From positions 116,481,977 to 116,545,976 of the forward strand of contig CM041298.1 of assembly GCA_023052935.1 (NCBI GenBank): a DNA stretch of 64,000 nucleotides, given 5' to 3'. The first letter of the stretch is position 1; every line of letters begins with the position of its first letter. The notes under the pieces were generated by a model. That model saw only the letters and a program-made list of their open reading frames with translations. It was not told the origin of the DNA and did not search any database. A program made the position numbers and the translations under genes. Source of the stretch: Piezodorus guildinii. Its lineage: Eukaryota; Arthropoda; Insecta; Hemiptera; Pentatomidae. This document shows, piece after piece, positions 42,049 through 51,785 of this stretch.

Positions 42049-42819
42049 TCTGGTGCGGGCAACACACGACTTTCACTTACCTCGATTTTTAAAATCAATG
42101 AAAGAATTTTCAAAAACAGTTAGAGATAAAAATACGTGAAACTATTAAGCAATTAATTAAATTAAATTTATATAGAAACATGTGTTTTATTAAAAAATCT
42201 ATTATATTATCATCTAATATAATCAGTTAGTTTTATGTTCATTTCATCACTCTCTATTATCTTTTAAAAGCTTGTGCATAAGATCATATTTTTTCTAAAA
42301 TCTATAGTTTACCAACGGTATATCATACATGTATATTACTGCTCTTATGTTCAAAAACGAAAAATTGCATTACAAAATATTTTTTCTGTTTACTCATTAA
42401 GTTGTGTATCGAATTTATTCAATTTATATATTTACCTGTTTTTCATCAGCGTTAACAAGATAATCTAGTTATTTTTATTGAATCCACACAATTAAAGGTA
42501 CTTTAGAGGAAGACAATTTAAAATATCGGCATTTAAGCCCTGTCAGACCATTTTTATCTAAATAAAACCTACATGATATTAAAGCCCATTAAATTTTACA
42601 TCGATATTGCGAGTTTAATCAAAATCGTCGGAACCGTTTTCGAGAAAATCGAAAAAAGGTGCAAAATGCATGGTATAAAGTGCCTCTTCTGGTAGACTCA
42701 TTTAGATGAAAAAAGTTTTGTCACGTCTCGGGCGTATAGTTGTCTTAAATATGAAATTTCAGTTTCATAGGACTTACCGTTTCCGCCCGGGAGTTACCAC
42801 ACACACACACACACACACA

Positions 42820-42862
<43 letters not shown>

Positions 42863-42990
42863 CTTTTTGCGGGACTTGGTTATTTGGACTCAGGGGACCC
42901 TAAAACGTGTATTTCCGTTGAAAACTGGAATTCGAAAATTTTCACGATCGCAATACTTCCCCTTACTATATATAGTAAGTGAAAGTAAAA
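42049..42990 (+). mobile_element. Family B repeat, complete reference copy (HINE/DINE-1-like)
   Basis: Begins TCTGGTGCGGGCAACACACG, with the 12-bp motif ACTTTCACTTAC at 42069-42080 just inside. The interior is non-coding, then a (CA)n run of about 60 bp at 42798-42860, the block GACCTTTTTGCGGGACTTGG, the 16-bp palindrome TTACTATATATAGTAA at 42963-42978 and the inverted motif GTAAGTGAAAGT at 42975-42986 before AAAA. Asymmetric inverted motifs, a 3' hairpin, a microsatellite core, no target duplication and insertion into an A/T run are traits of Helentron-derived non-autonomous elements; that class is my inference. The repeat family itself is certain. Confidence 0.9.
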
Positions 42991-43069
42991 AAGTGCAAAC
43001 ATATTTTTGTATGCAATTTTTGGGTTATGGAACTCAAGAATAGTAATATAGATGTATAATATTCCGTAT

Positions 43070-43235
43070 GGAGACCCTCCTGGAGAAGATCCAGCTTCTT
43101 TAAAGTGGGTACCCACAATAGGAGAAAAATCTGGCGGCTGAGTGTTATCTCGACCTAGTCAGCTCATTGCACGCCCCGTTGGCCTAAAAAACAGTACGAA
43201 TACCCTTCATGGGTAACAAAAGTACAGGTTTTTCT
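43070..43235 (+). mobile_element. SINE2, 5'-truncated diverged copy
   Basis: ATGGAGACCCTCCTGGAGAA, GGGTACCC, GCGGCTGAGTGTTATCTCG, TTGGCCTAAAAAACAGTACG and AGTACAGG align in order with the SINE2 body at 15650-15880 (minus strand). tRNA-like head missing. Confidence 0.8.
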
Positions 43236-43312
43236 TTTTTCTTTTTTTTTAGTTGATTATAACAACGAAGGTAAGTGCATGTCGTTTGTTGCGCGCACCG
43301 CATTTTTTTTTA

Positions 43313-44455
43313 TCATCACATTCGCCGTAACACATACACATATTAAAAATAATACTTTAAACCCGGCGTAAGTTCTACTGCCACAGAAAATAATTATTGT
43401 AGCAGTGGGTATGATTAGTGAAAAAGTAATCACGTATTTTTTCATTCATATTTTTAAGATTAGATTCATATATATTCTTTGTTAAATTAACAAAATTAAA
43501 TAATAAAGTATTAAATTTTAAGAATTTTTATCACATTCGCAACGAAGTACACATTATATATGCTCAGGTATAGAATACATGCATGTATAGGTATTTGATT
43601 ATACTCTGCTGTACCCATAATTATCCGAACTATATGGTCATGTAAACATGATGTCGAGTCACGGATATTAATTGTCTCATGATATATTTGAAAAATATAT
43701 ATAAATGTAGTTCAATATTCCACCCAGATGCCAGTTCCAACCGATATGTCCTTTTTGGCATGAGACATCCCAATCCAACTTATTTAGAAACGACCTTTTG
43801 TTGAGCACAAATAGATCTGATGTTTGACATTTAATTGGAGTTCACTGGCGCTGAATATGTAGGCTCGCTCAAAGCTGATCTTTTATATATGTTTTTCATT
43901 TTAATTGAAAAATTCTTTTAAACTTTATTATCAAACATTTATCATTGCACCTAGCAATGACGAATTATTTTAAATACAAAAAATTAAAGTTAAATTAAAT
44001 GAAGAACTGTGAACATTTGGCATTTTTTTAATAATTAATTATATCAGAGAAAGATCTAGCTGGTATCCTTGACATGTTAACTAATCATTAATAGGAAACG
44101 CTTGATATAAGTATTTCTAGTTTAATGGCTATTACCAATTTATCCATTTCGGCCGCCCATCATACACTCTGATTTCTTACTATTCGAATCCTCCAGTCGT
44201 ACTCGTCCTTTTGATTTGTATTTGAATGTAAAATAAGTTCTTAGTGTTATTCAATATTTCAATTTAATCCTCTCTTTGTTGTGAAATCAATAGGTAAATT
44301 GCTCAATGATGTTTACATATTCTAAAAAATTATTAGTTAAGGTGCTTTTATGCATCATTTTCAACGGAGATTCGTCTTTAAGTGGTATTTTGCTTTGCTC
44401 AAAATACAATAGAATAATAAATTCTCATGACTTTCACTTACTGCCGTTGTTAGCA
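43313..44455. other. Unassigned sequence with family E copy
   Basis: 44225-44345 matches 38860-39020. The remainder (including a moderately complex part at 43600-43880) matches nothing in the window. No coding signal. Confidence 0.45.
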
Positions 44456-44460
44456 TAATC

Positions 44461-45305
44461 TTTTTTTTTTTTTTTTTCAACAACAATTTTTATTGTGTAA
44501 AATTACAATCTGTCCCAATTTGGACATTAATAGTAGTGCTGAAAGATATCATACATACTACATTCATACAATATTTACACGGCATAAAATTACAATAAAA
44601 TATATACACAATAATGAATCAATACAATAGAGTCAAGAATACACTTATACCTATATACACATACACACACTCATACATACATCACATTGAGTGGAGAATC
44701 TAGCCAGTGCTAGAACTCCAATATATTTACAAAAGGTCGCGGGGCCACTTCCGTTTTAACCTTCTAGGTGGGTTGTATGGATGAGTGGAGCTGGATAGGG
44801 ATTGAACTAGAGGATTAGGGTGATGAATGAGGTTCTGGTGGAATTTAGAAAATTTGGATGGAATTAGGTCTGAAATAAATGGAACATTAAGGTCGTGGTG
44901 CAAGGTATAGTTGGAGACATAATAAGGAGCATTTACTATTGTACGGAGGACTTTGGATTGAAAGGATTGAATGCGTTTGATGTTGGTACGTTTAGCTGTC
45001 CCCCACAGTTCAAGTCCGTAGGTCCAGATGGGCTTCAGTATTGTCTTGTAGATTAATAATTTGTTGTCAATAGTAAGTTCAGATTTTCTGTTGAGAAGTC
45101 GGTATAACTGTCCGAATCGTCGGTTGAGTTCTTGTCTTTTAAGTCTTGTATGTGGGTTCCAAGTCAATCTTTTGTCTAACAGTAAACCAAGATACCGGAC
45201 TGTATCTGAGAGAGGAATTGGTAAAACATAATCTTTAGAATTTTTAATTACAGTTCGAGATGAAAATAATTTTTTTAAGAACTTATTACATTCAGAACAT
45301 GAACA
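44461..45305 (-). pseudogene. Jockey-like LINE RT, third lineage, 5'-truncated but open
   Basis: Minus strand 45314-44727 is open for about 195 codons: VLPIPLSDTVRYLGLLLDKR, LTWNPHTRLKRQELNRRFGQ, LIYKTILKPIWTYGLELWGT, QSFQSKVLRTIVNAPYYV, LNVPFISDLIPSKF and NPPRRLKRKWPRDLL, the complete Jockey RT C-terminus without a stop. The 3' UTR reaches a T run (poly-A of the element) at 44461-44477. The YADD core is absent through 5' truncation. Younger-looking than the other Jockey copies and of a distinct subfamily. Confidence 0.88.
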
Positions 45306-45549
45306 CAGAAACATGTGTTTTATTAAATAATCTATAATATTATTATCTACGACAGAGATAATCTATATTATTATATAAAGCTGAAGAGTTTGTTTTTTGT
45401 TTGAACGCGCTAATCACAGAAACTACTAGTTCAAATTGAAAAATTCTTTTTGTGATGGATAGTCTATTTATCGAGGAAGACTATAGGCTATATAACATCG
45501 CGCTGCGACCAATAGGAGCGAAGAGTCAGTGGGAAATCTGGAAAAAAAC

Positions 45550-45784
45550 GGGGGAAATCAACTTTGCATCCCAACGATTCGAAATGATTTACGTTTTTAT
45601 TTTAAAATAATTCGATTTCCCGTTAAGTTATCTTTTACTGTTACAATTAATAAATCATATAGGCAAACATTTAAACACGTAGGAATCGATTTACGTCAAG
45701 ATCGAGTTGCGGAGAAAATCAGTATGTTCTTCTGCCACAAGGAAATAAAATCAAAACTACCATTTACACAGAAGTACTTTAAAA
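45550..45784 (+). pseudogene. Helitron PIF1-type helicase, C-terminal remnant
   Basis: FPVKLSFTVTINKSYRQTFK and GIDLRQD match the helicase tail at 35719-35966, but the SHGQLYVALSR motif is deleted and replaced by VAEKISMFF; so it was already broken before or after the copies separated. Non-functional. Confidence 0.83.
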
Positions 45785-45786
45785 TA

Positions 45787-46261
45787 TTGGGTTGTCCGAA
45801 AAGTTCGTGGAGATTTTAAAAATAAAATTTACCTTTCCTCATGGAATTAACTATGTTTACACACTGAATTCATCTTTATTAAAGCTCAGTAGTGTAGTGC
45901 TATTTTACCAAGGCCTCATGTGTCCTTAAGAAAGTTATGAAGCTTCAGATGGGAGGTTTTACCTCACCCGCCGTACTCTCCTGACATTGCTCCTTCGGAT
46001 TTCCATCTTTTCCGTCCCTCGAAAATTGTCTACAAGAGAAATCCTACTCTTTAGAAGATGATGTCAAAACGGCGGACCTATTATCCTTCAGGAGTAAGGA
46101 CAGTGTTTTTGGAAGAAAGGGATAATGGACCTTCCAAGCCGTTGGAAAAGGGTAATCGCTTACGGTGGTAACTATTTTGTAGATTAAATAAATAAATTTT
46201 AAGATGATCATAAATTTTAACTTTTGTCCAAATTTCTCTACGAACTTTTCGGAGAACTCAA
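45787..46261 (+). mobile_element. mariner transposon, internally deleted
   Basis: Ends TTGGGTTGTCCGAAAAGTTC and, inverted, GAACTTTTCGGAGAACTCAA: imperfect ~30-bp TIRs flanked by TA at 45785-45786 and 46262-46263. The interior encodes HPPYSPDIAPSDFHLF-like residues (PYSPDIAPSDFHLF at about 45976), the third catalytic Asp region of D34D mariner transposases, followed by frame-shifted remnants of the C-terminus. The N-terminal DNA-binding part is deleted, so it cannot encode transposase. Confidence 0.9.
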
Positions 46262-46338
46262 TATATTCTTTTAAAAACGTCTTAATAGAGATCATAATAA
46301 CAGAAATTGACGCAGACGAAGTCGCGGGCAACAGCTAG

Positions 46339-46880
46339 TAATCTATAATGTTATTATCAGTTAGTTTTATCGGCTTTTCATCACTATCCATTAACTTCTA
46401 CAATTCTCATTATAAGATAATTTTTTCCTGAAATCTTTAGCTATCCAACGGTATATTTTACATCTATTATATGTTCAAAAACCCAAAAATTGCATACAAA
46501 TATATGTTTACTATTTTCTACTTTATTTAGATGTCGATTTGATTGAACTTATGCATTTATCCGTTTTTTATCAATGCTAAGAACATGACATGGTTATTTT
46601 CTTAGAATCTACAAAATTATAGGTAATTTAGGAAAGAAAATTGAAATATTCGGCATTTAAGTCCTCTCAAACTATGTCAATCAGAATGAAACCTAAACCA
46701 AGTTAAAACCCATTAAATTTTACATAGATATAGCGAGTTTAATCAAAATAGTTCGAACCGTTTTTTTTGTTTGTTTTTTTTTGTGAGAGTCGGTTATTTG
46801 GATTTCAAAGGACCCTAAAACGTGTATTTCCATCGAAAAGTGAAATTTCATATTTTGGTAAGTGAAAGTAACCTTACTAC
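46339..46880 (+). repeat. Family B repeat, right portion
   Basis: ATCTATAATGTTATTATCAG, ACATTGAAG-like interior, CGGCATTTAAGTCC, GAATGAAACCTAAACC, TTACATAGATATAGCGAGTT, then a shortened end GGTAAGTGAAAGTAACC near 46857. The (CA)n segment is replaced by T-rich sequence. Confidence 0.8.
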
Positions 46881-47160
46881 ATATTTCATTCGAGGACTTA
46901 TAGGCCTATAGCTCATTTATTTTTGAAGATGAAGAAAAATTGTATTGAGTTTCAGGATCAGGACATCGTGACGTGACGAATAAAAAAAAAAAATGAAAAG
47001 GAAAAGTTTAAAATAATGCCTACATAAAGAAAAAAAGAAAAGTAAATTTTATTGTTTGTTTGTTTGTTTTGTTTTGTTTTAGGGCATAGAACATCTAGGT
47101 CAGCAACGCCCGAAGACGAAGTAAATTTTATTCTGAGATCTTCTCTTCCCAAAGAATAAC
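46881..47160 (-). mobile_element. Retroposon tail fragment (family F) and flanks
   Basis: 47045-47110 is (TTTG)n / (TTTTG)n followed by GGGCATAGAACATCTAGGTC, the reverse of the tail at 14990-15100. Flanking sequence is unassigned. Confidence 0.55.
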
Positions 47161-47509
47161 AAAAAATCTGGAGCGGGCAACACAACTTTCACTTACCACC
47201 GTTTTTGAAATTGATTAAAGAATTTTCAAGTACAGTAAGAGATAAAAATGAGTGAAACCATTAAAGAATTAATTAAATGTAATTTGGGACAGCTGTTCGG
47301 GACCCTTATAATGAAGACACGCTTCAGGTCAGTCTCAAAGTTTTTATGATTTACAAGTGTTTATTATGCTGTTATGAACTTTATTTTGTGCGATTTAGAC
47401 ATTCCAAGTGAGTGTGTTTCATTATTCAATAGAAAATTGAGATATCCAAAAGAAGTTAAGCGGTTACACATCACCAATAGTCACCCAGAGGTTTTGACTC
47501 TGTGCCGAT

Positions 47510-48451
47510 ATGTCAGCCCCTGAAATGTCTCTACTTTCTTTAGATTCTAAGTCACCAAAAATTCAGAAAAAAATAGGAACAGAAAATAGCTCAAAAAGTA
47601 ATGCATTGCAAGTCCCACCTAACCTCAACCCTACAGAAAAATCCACCACTTATGCCAAAACCACCGCCACAGACCGTTTTTCTAAACGAGAAAATGCAAT
47701 AGTTTTACAAACATTTCCAGGTATAAAGCAAAAAGAGTATGTTTTCAAAATCGCAACCCTAATCGACCCAAAATTTATTCGTTATACTTCTAGAATTTCA
47801 AACTCTCGATTTTGCATCCATTTTAATAGCAAAGATGCAGTAGACCGCCTTTTGAACAATCATAAGTCGATTATTATAGATGACAAAGAAATTTTCATAA
47901 AAAGACTAATTAATCCGGCTAAGCGTATAATTATCTCAAATGCTTGCCCTTCAATTCCTCATGAGACAATAGAAAACGAACTTAAAAGGTTAGGCCTTAG
48001 ATTTGTCTCCCTCATGCACTTCCTCAGGGCCGGTTACCAAGACCCCAGGCTGGCACATGTACGTAGTTTTCGACGGCAAGTCTACATCCCACCTGAGGAC
48101 CTCAGTAAGCTGCCATCATCTCTGCTAATAGAGCAAGACAATGTTTGTTACCGAATTTTTCTTGCTGAAGATATTTTAACCTGTTTGATATGTAAACAAC
48201 CTGGTCACGTATCTACTGATTGCCCTGAGAGTGAAAATAATAATATTCAAGAACATCAAAGTAGTGAAAATAGATTCGATAATGTAAGTCCCAACCTAAA
48301 CAATAATAGTAAACAAATAAATGGCAGCCATTCCCTATTAGACACACCTAACCATTCGATACCCAATAGTGTAACAGTACAGCCAACCCTAACCGGTTGC
48401 CATGACAACACTTCAACAACCATAGCCGGAATCAAAGAAGACATACCATAG
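47510..48451 (+). CDS. LINE ORF1 (Gag-like) nucleic-acid-binding protein
   Basis: 313 codons from a clear ATG at 47510. Residues 1-60 are Ser/Thr/Lys-rich and unstructured; 60-200 look like the RRM-like globular region of Jockey-type ORF1 proteins (VLQTFPGIKQKEYVFKIATL, FCIHFNSKDAVDRLL, IIISNACPSIPHETIENELK); a CCHC zinc knuckle CLICKQPGHVSTDC is at C225, C228, H233, C238. Jockey/I-type ORF1 proteins bind element RNA and act in the RNP; here the role is inferred from the family. The frame stops at 48449, earlier than usual, and a further ORF follows in another frame. Confidence 0.8.
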   Translation: MSAPEMSLLSLDSKSPKIQKKIGTENSSKSNALQVPPNLNPTEKSTTYAKTTATDRFSKRENAIVLQTFPGIKQKEYVFKIATLIDPKFIRYTSRISNSRFCIHFNSKDAVDRLLNNHKSIIIDDKEIFIKRLINPAKRIIISNACPSIPHETIENELKRLGLRFVSLMHFLRAGYQDPRLAHVRSFRRQVYIPPEDLSKLPSSLLIEQDNVCYRIFLAEDILTCLICKQPGHVSTDCPESENNNIQEHQSSENRFDNVSPNLNNNSKQINGSHSLLDTPNHSIPNSVTVQPTLTGCHDNTSTTIAGIKEDIP

Positions 48452-48848
48452 CAAGGCCAACCAGGTAATTTATAGCAAAAATATTGAAAATAAACTCTTC
48501 AAAGATACGGCTTTAAATGTGGACAACAATTTAATAGTACTACCGACGTCTTTTTCAGGCGTCAAACGATGCCACTTAAGTCCTCCTCCTTCATCTATAC
48601 CCACCATAGAACTTAGCTTAACATTAGATTCCCAAGAAGAAGGTGAAAACATATTAAATTTCGAAGATTTTCCTCCAATGACAGCTAACCAATCCATTCA
48701 TAAAAAACCTAAAAAAAACGATACCAGCACAGCTATCTTCCGAGGAAATAATACCCACCGACCTGTTGGACCCACAAGACAACTCCGACCGGAACCCTTG
48801 ACTGTGTGCCCATCAATTAGTGAAAAACTAGAACAACACCTTAAGTGA
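48452..48848 (+). pseudogene. Frame-shifted continuation of LINE ORF1
   Basis: 48519-48848 is open in another frame and gives KRCHLSPPPSSIPTIELSLT, ILNFEDFPPM and NQSIHKKPKKNDTST, a Pro/Ser-rich, basic tail of the kind that ends Jockey-type ORF1 proteins, closing EKLEQHLK. Between 48452 and 48518 both frames have stops. I read it as the original C-terminus after a frameshift; an alternative is a separate short ORF. Confidence 0.6.
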
Positions 48849-49829
48849 AATCTGAGTACAGTGAAATTTGTGTTTGTTTTGTTTTTTTATATAAGACATA
48901 AGTGAACAACAATTACGTACAATTATTAACCTTTGTAATGTACTTGTGAAACCAAAATTTATGTAGTATGCTAATGACCCAATAAGGGTAGATGCATTTA
49001 TATAAATAAATAAATAAATAAATGTAATTTCTATGGAAACATGTGTTTTATTAAAAAATCGATTATATTATTATCTGAAATAATCGATTAGTTTTATCGA
49101 CTTTTCATCACTCTCTATTAACTTTTAAAAGCTTGTGTATGCGATAATATTTCTTCTAAAATCTCTAGCTTTCCAACGGTATATCATACATGTATATTAC
49201 TGTTCTTGTGTTCAAAAACAAAAAATTTAATTAAAAAAATATGTTTTCAGTTTTCTCCTATAGTTGTTTTTCAAATAGGCTCGACATGCATATTTAGCTG
49301 TTATTTATCAATGCTAACAAGATGATGTGGTTATTTTTATAGAACCAGCAAAATAAAAGGTACTTTAGAAGAAGAAAATTTAAAATATCGGCATTTAAGC
49401 CCTATCAGACTATTTTAATTAGAATGAAACCTACATAATATTAAAGCCTATTTAATTTTACATCGATAAAGCGAGTTTAATCAAAATCGTCGGAACCGTT
49501 TTCGAGAAAATCGAAAAAAGGTGCAAAATGCAAGGTATAAAGTGGCTATGCATGGCTTAGTTCTTCTGGTTAGCTGGTTTTGATGACAAAAGTTTTGTAA
49601 CGTCTCGGGCGTATATTTGTCTTAAATATGAAATTTCAGTTTCATAGAACTTTTCGTTTCCGCCCGGGAGTTACCACACACGGGCACACACACACAGACC
49701 TTTTTGCGGGACTAGGTTATTTCGACTCAGGGGACCCTGAAACGTGTATTTCCGTTGAAAACTGGAATTCTAAAATTTTCACGATCGCAATACTTTCCCT
49801 TACTATATATAGTAAATGAAAGTAAAAAA

Positions 49830-50555
49830 AGTACAATAACTGAGTCTTGTGCCTGAATTAAAAATAAAAACAAACATAAGGTTATACTTACATTATTTAT
49901 AAAGTAGTAAATACAACGACAAATATGCGTTTTTAAATAAGGAATAGTGATTGAAAATTGTCCTTTGAATTAATTATTACGTTTCATATTAGTTAATGGC
50001 CTGTAAACGGTTATACTCTAATATAGTTTTTTTGTTTTTTTTTTGTCATGTACAAACATTCAGAAAATTAATGTTTAATAAAACAAAGCTAGTTGGCAGT
50101 TTCTTTTTTCCTCTATCATCAATTCCGCCACCAGAAGCCGCCGAAGCAAGACATTCCCACCCCGGATCAAGCCAACCATCACATCCAATAACTTCATTAT
50201 CTCCTTGCCCAGTGAGCTGTGCGCAGCTCTACGAGGGGTAACCCTTTTTCAATTGATGGGGCCAAATGTGCATAGCAGAGAGCGTTCATTTATCAAAACT
50301 CCATCTCCCGGGTATCAATGTTAATTCGTATTAATGATAAGATAGAAACGGAAATATCGACATCTGTTTATTGTTGTACGTGGCAGATGGACCACGGGGA
50401 ACGGACAAAAAAGGCTTGTTCCTTCGGATGAAAACTCTATAGATGATGGTTGCAATCATAGGATGGTGGAGTTAGGTCATGTAACTGACAATACAGTCAT
50501 AGGATGGTAACCCGGTCATGGTTGGAACAAAAAAAACAAAACAATACTTACCATA
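49830..50555. other. Unique sequence with balanced island
   Basis: 49955-50030 is a family C scrap (GGCCTGTAAACGGTTATACT). 50090-50520 is compositionally balanced, matches nothing in the window and has no convincing ORF (an 81-codon frame at 49996-50241 is motif-free). Candidate conserved non-coding DNA. Confidence 0.5.
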
Positions 50556-50562
50556 AAAAAAA

Positions 50563-51428
50563 TTATGGTGCTCGCAAAACACGACTTTCACTTACCTCCG
50601 TCTTTAAAATCGATTAAAGAATTTTGAAATACAGTCAGATATAAACTATTTGGACTGTTGGAAACTATTAAAGAATTAATTTAATTGAAATTCTATAGAA
50701 ACATGTGTTTTATTAAAAAATCTATAATGTTATTATCTAAAATAATCAGTTAGTTTTTTCAGCTTTTCATCATTCTTTAGAAACTTTTACAAGATTGTGT
50801 ATAAAATATTATTTATTCTAAATATTTATTGTACCTGTATATTACTGTTCTTATGTTAAAAAATAAAAACTTGCATTAAAAAAATATTTTTTTCAGTTTT
50901 CTCCTTCAATGGACATCGAATTCGTTCTACTTACGTGTTATTTATCAAAGGTGATTAGATGATATGGTTATTTTTATATTATCTACAATATTAAAGGTAG
51001 TTTAGAGAATGTTAAAATATCGGTATTTAAGCCCAGTCAGACTATTTCAATCAGAATGAAACCTACATCATATTAAAGCCCATTATACTTTACATAATCA
51101 AAATCGTTAGAGCCACTTTTGAGAAAATCGTAAAAAGGTGCAAAATGCATGGTATAAAGTGGTTCTTCTGGTTAGCTGATTATGATGAAATAGGTTCTGT
51201 AACGTCTGTCGGGAATATAGTTGTCTTAAATATGAAATTTCTGTTTCATAGGACTTTTCGTTTTCGCTCGGGAGTTACCACACACACAGACCTTTTTGCG
51301 GGACTTGGTCATTTGGACTTAGGGGCCCCTAAAACGTGTGTTTCCATTGAAAACTAGAATTCGAAAATATTCACGATCGCAATACTTTCCCTTACTATAT
51401 ATTTAATATATAGGTAAGTGAAAGTAAA
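50563..51428 (+). repeat. Family B repeat, uninterrupted copy, variant hairpin
   Basis: Left end ATGGTGCTCGCAAAACACGA, then ACTTTCACTTAC (about 50583-50594). The interior is complete; the CA run is reduced to ACACACAC; right end TTACTATATATTTAATATAT then GGTAAGTGAAAGT at 51413-51425. Confidence 0.9.
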
Positions 51429-51429
51429 A

Positions 51430-51780
51430 ATTATAGTGGTCGCTAAACACGAGTATCACTTGCCTTCGTTGTTGAAATCATTTTAAGAACTTTTAAGGAA
51501 AGTTGTAAGCATGTGTTTCATTAAATAATCTATTATATATTTATCTTCAATGGTTACTTTATTTTCCCGCTTCTTATCATTCTCAATTATAGTTTACTAT
51601 AGCGTTTAGAAGACAATATTTTTTTCTAAATTCTTAATCTTTCTAAGAATATATTATTCATCTAGATTACTTTTTTTATTTCCAAAACAAAAGAAAGAAA
51701 TGCATAAACAAATATTTCTGCTCTTTTATATTTTAGTTGGTTATCAAATTCGTTCAATTTATATTTTAAAACCTATAAAA
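51430..51780 (+). repeat. Family B repeat, left part, head-to-tail with previous copy
   Basis: Starts at once after the preceding copy (ATAGTGGTCGCTAAACACGA, TATCACTTGCC) and runs through AAGCATGTGTTTCATTAAAT to TTGGTTATCAAATTCGTTCA, then truncates where the next copy starts in inverse orientation. Confidence 0.8.
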
Positions 51781-51785
51781 CCTCT

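Larger units (their letters stand above)
41503..43312 (-). repeat. Family B repeat split by another family B and by SINE2
   Basis: Starts ACTTTGACTTACCTATATAT, runs through the interior to CAACTAAAGGAAAAA (42048), is interrupted by the complete copy 42049-42990, resumes at AAGTGCAAACATATTTTTG, is interrupted again by a SINE2 fragment (43070-43235), and ends GGTAAGTGCATGTCGTTTG and GCGCACCGCATTTT near 43310. Confidence 0.85.
45362..46338 (+). mobile_element. Helitron remnant carrying a mariner
   Basis: 5' end TCTATATTATTATATAAAGC and 3' end GACGAAGTCGCGGGCAACAG then CTAG (46335-46338) before T. The interior holds a helicase tail (45550-45784) and a mariner remnant (45787-46261). Inserted within family B sequence (pieces at 45308-45350 and 46339-46880). 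Confidence 0.87.
47286..49018 (+). mobile_element. ORF1-only 'half-LINE' retrotransposon
   Basis: A 1.73-kb insertion with perfect 12-bp target duplications TAAATGTAATTT at 47274-47285 and 49019-49030. It starts GGGACAGCTGTTCGGGACCC, has a ~220-bp 5' leader, a LINE ORF1 (47510-48451 plus a frame-shifted continuation to 48848), a short 3' UTR and a (TAAA)n tail. There is no endonuclease or RT. Intact 5' leader and tail show it moved as an RNA of this size, so it is a non-autonomous ORF1-bearing derivative, analogous in plan to mammalian HAL1. Confidence 0.88.
47167..49823 (+). repeat. Family B repeat split by the half-LINE
   Basis: Left end TCTGGAGCGGGCAACACAAC with CTTTCACTTACC inside, interrupted at 47285/49019, then CTATGGAAACATGTGTTTTA onward to the short CA run (about 49674-49698), GACCTTTTTGCGGGACTAGG and the palindrome TTACTATATATAGTAA ending GTAAATGAAAGT at 49812-49823. 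Complete apart from the insertion. Confidence 0.9.

Noticed and set aside
42706..42903. Recurring short ORFs reading KFQFHRTYRFRPGVTTHTHTH in several places (also near 24208, 49628, 51145)
   Set aside because: They are translations of the conserved family B right half running into its (CA)n core; frames break differently in each copy and there is no common start.
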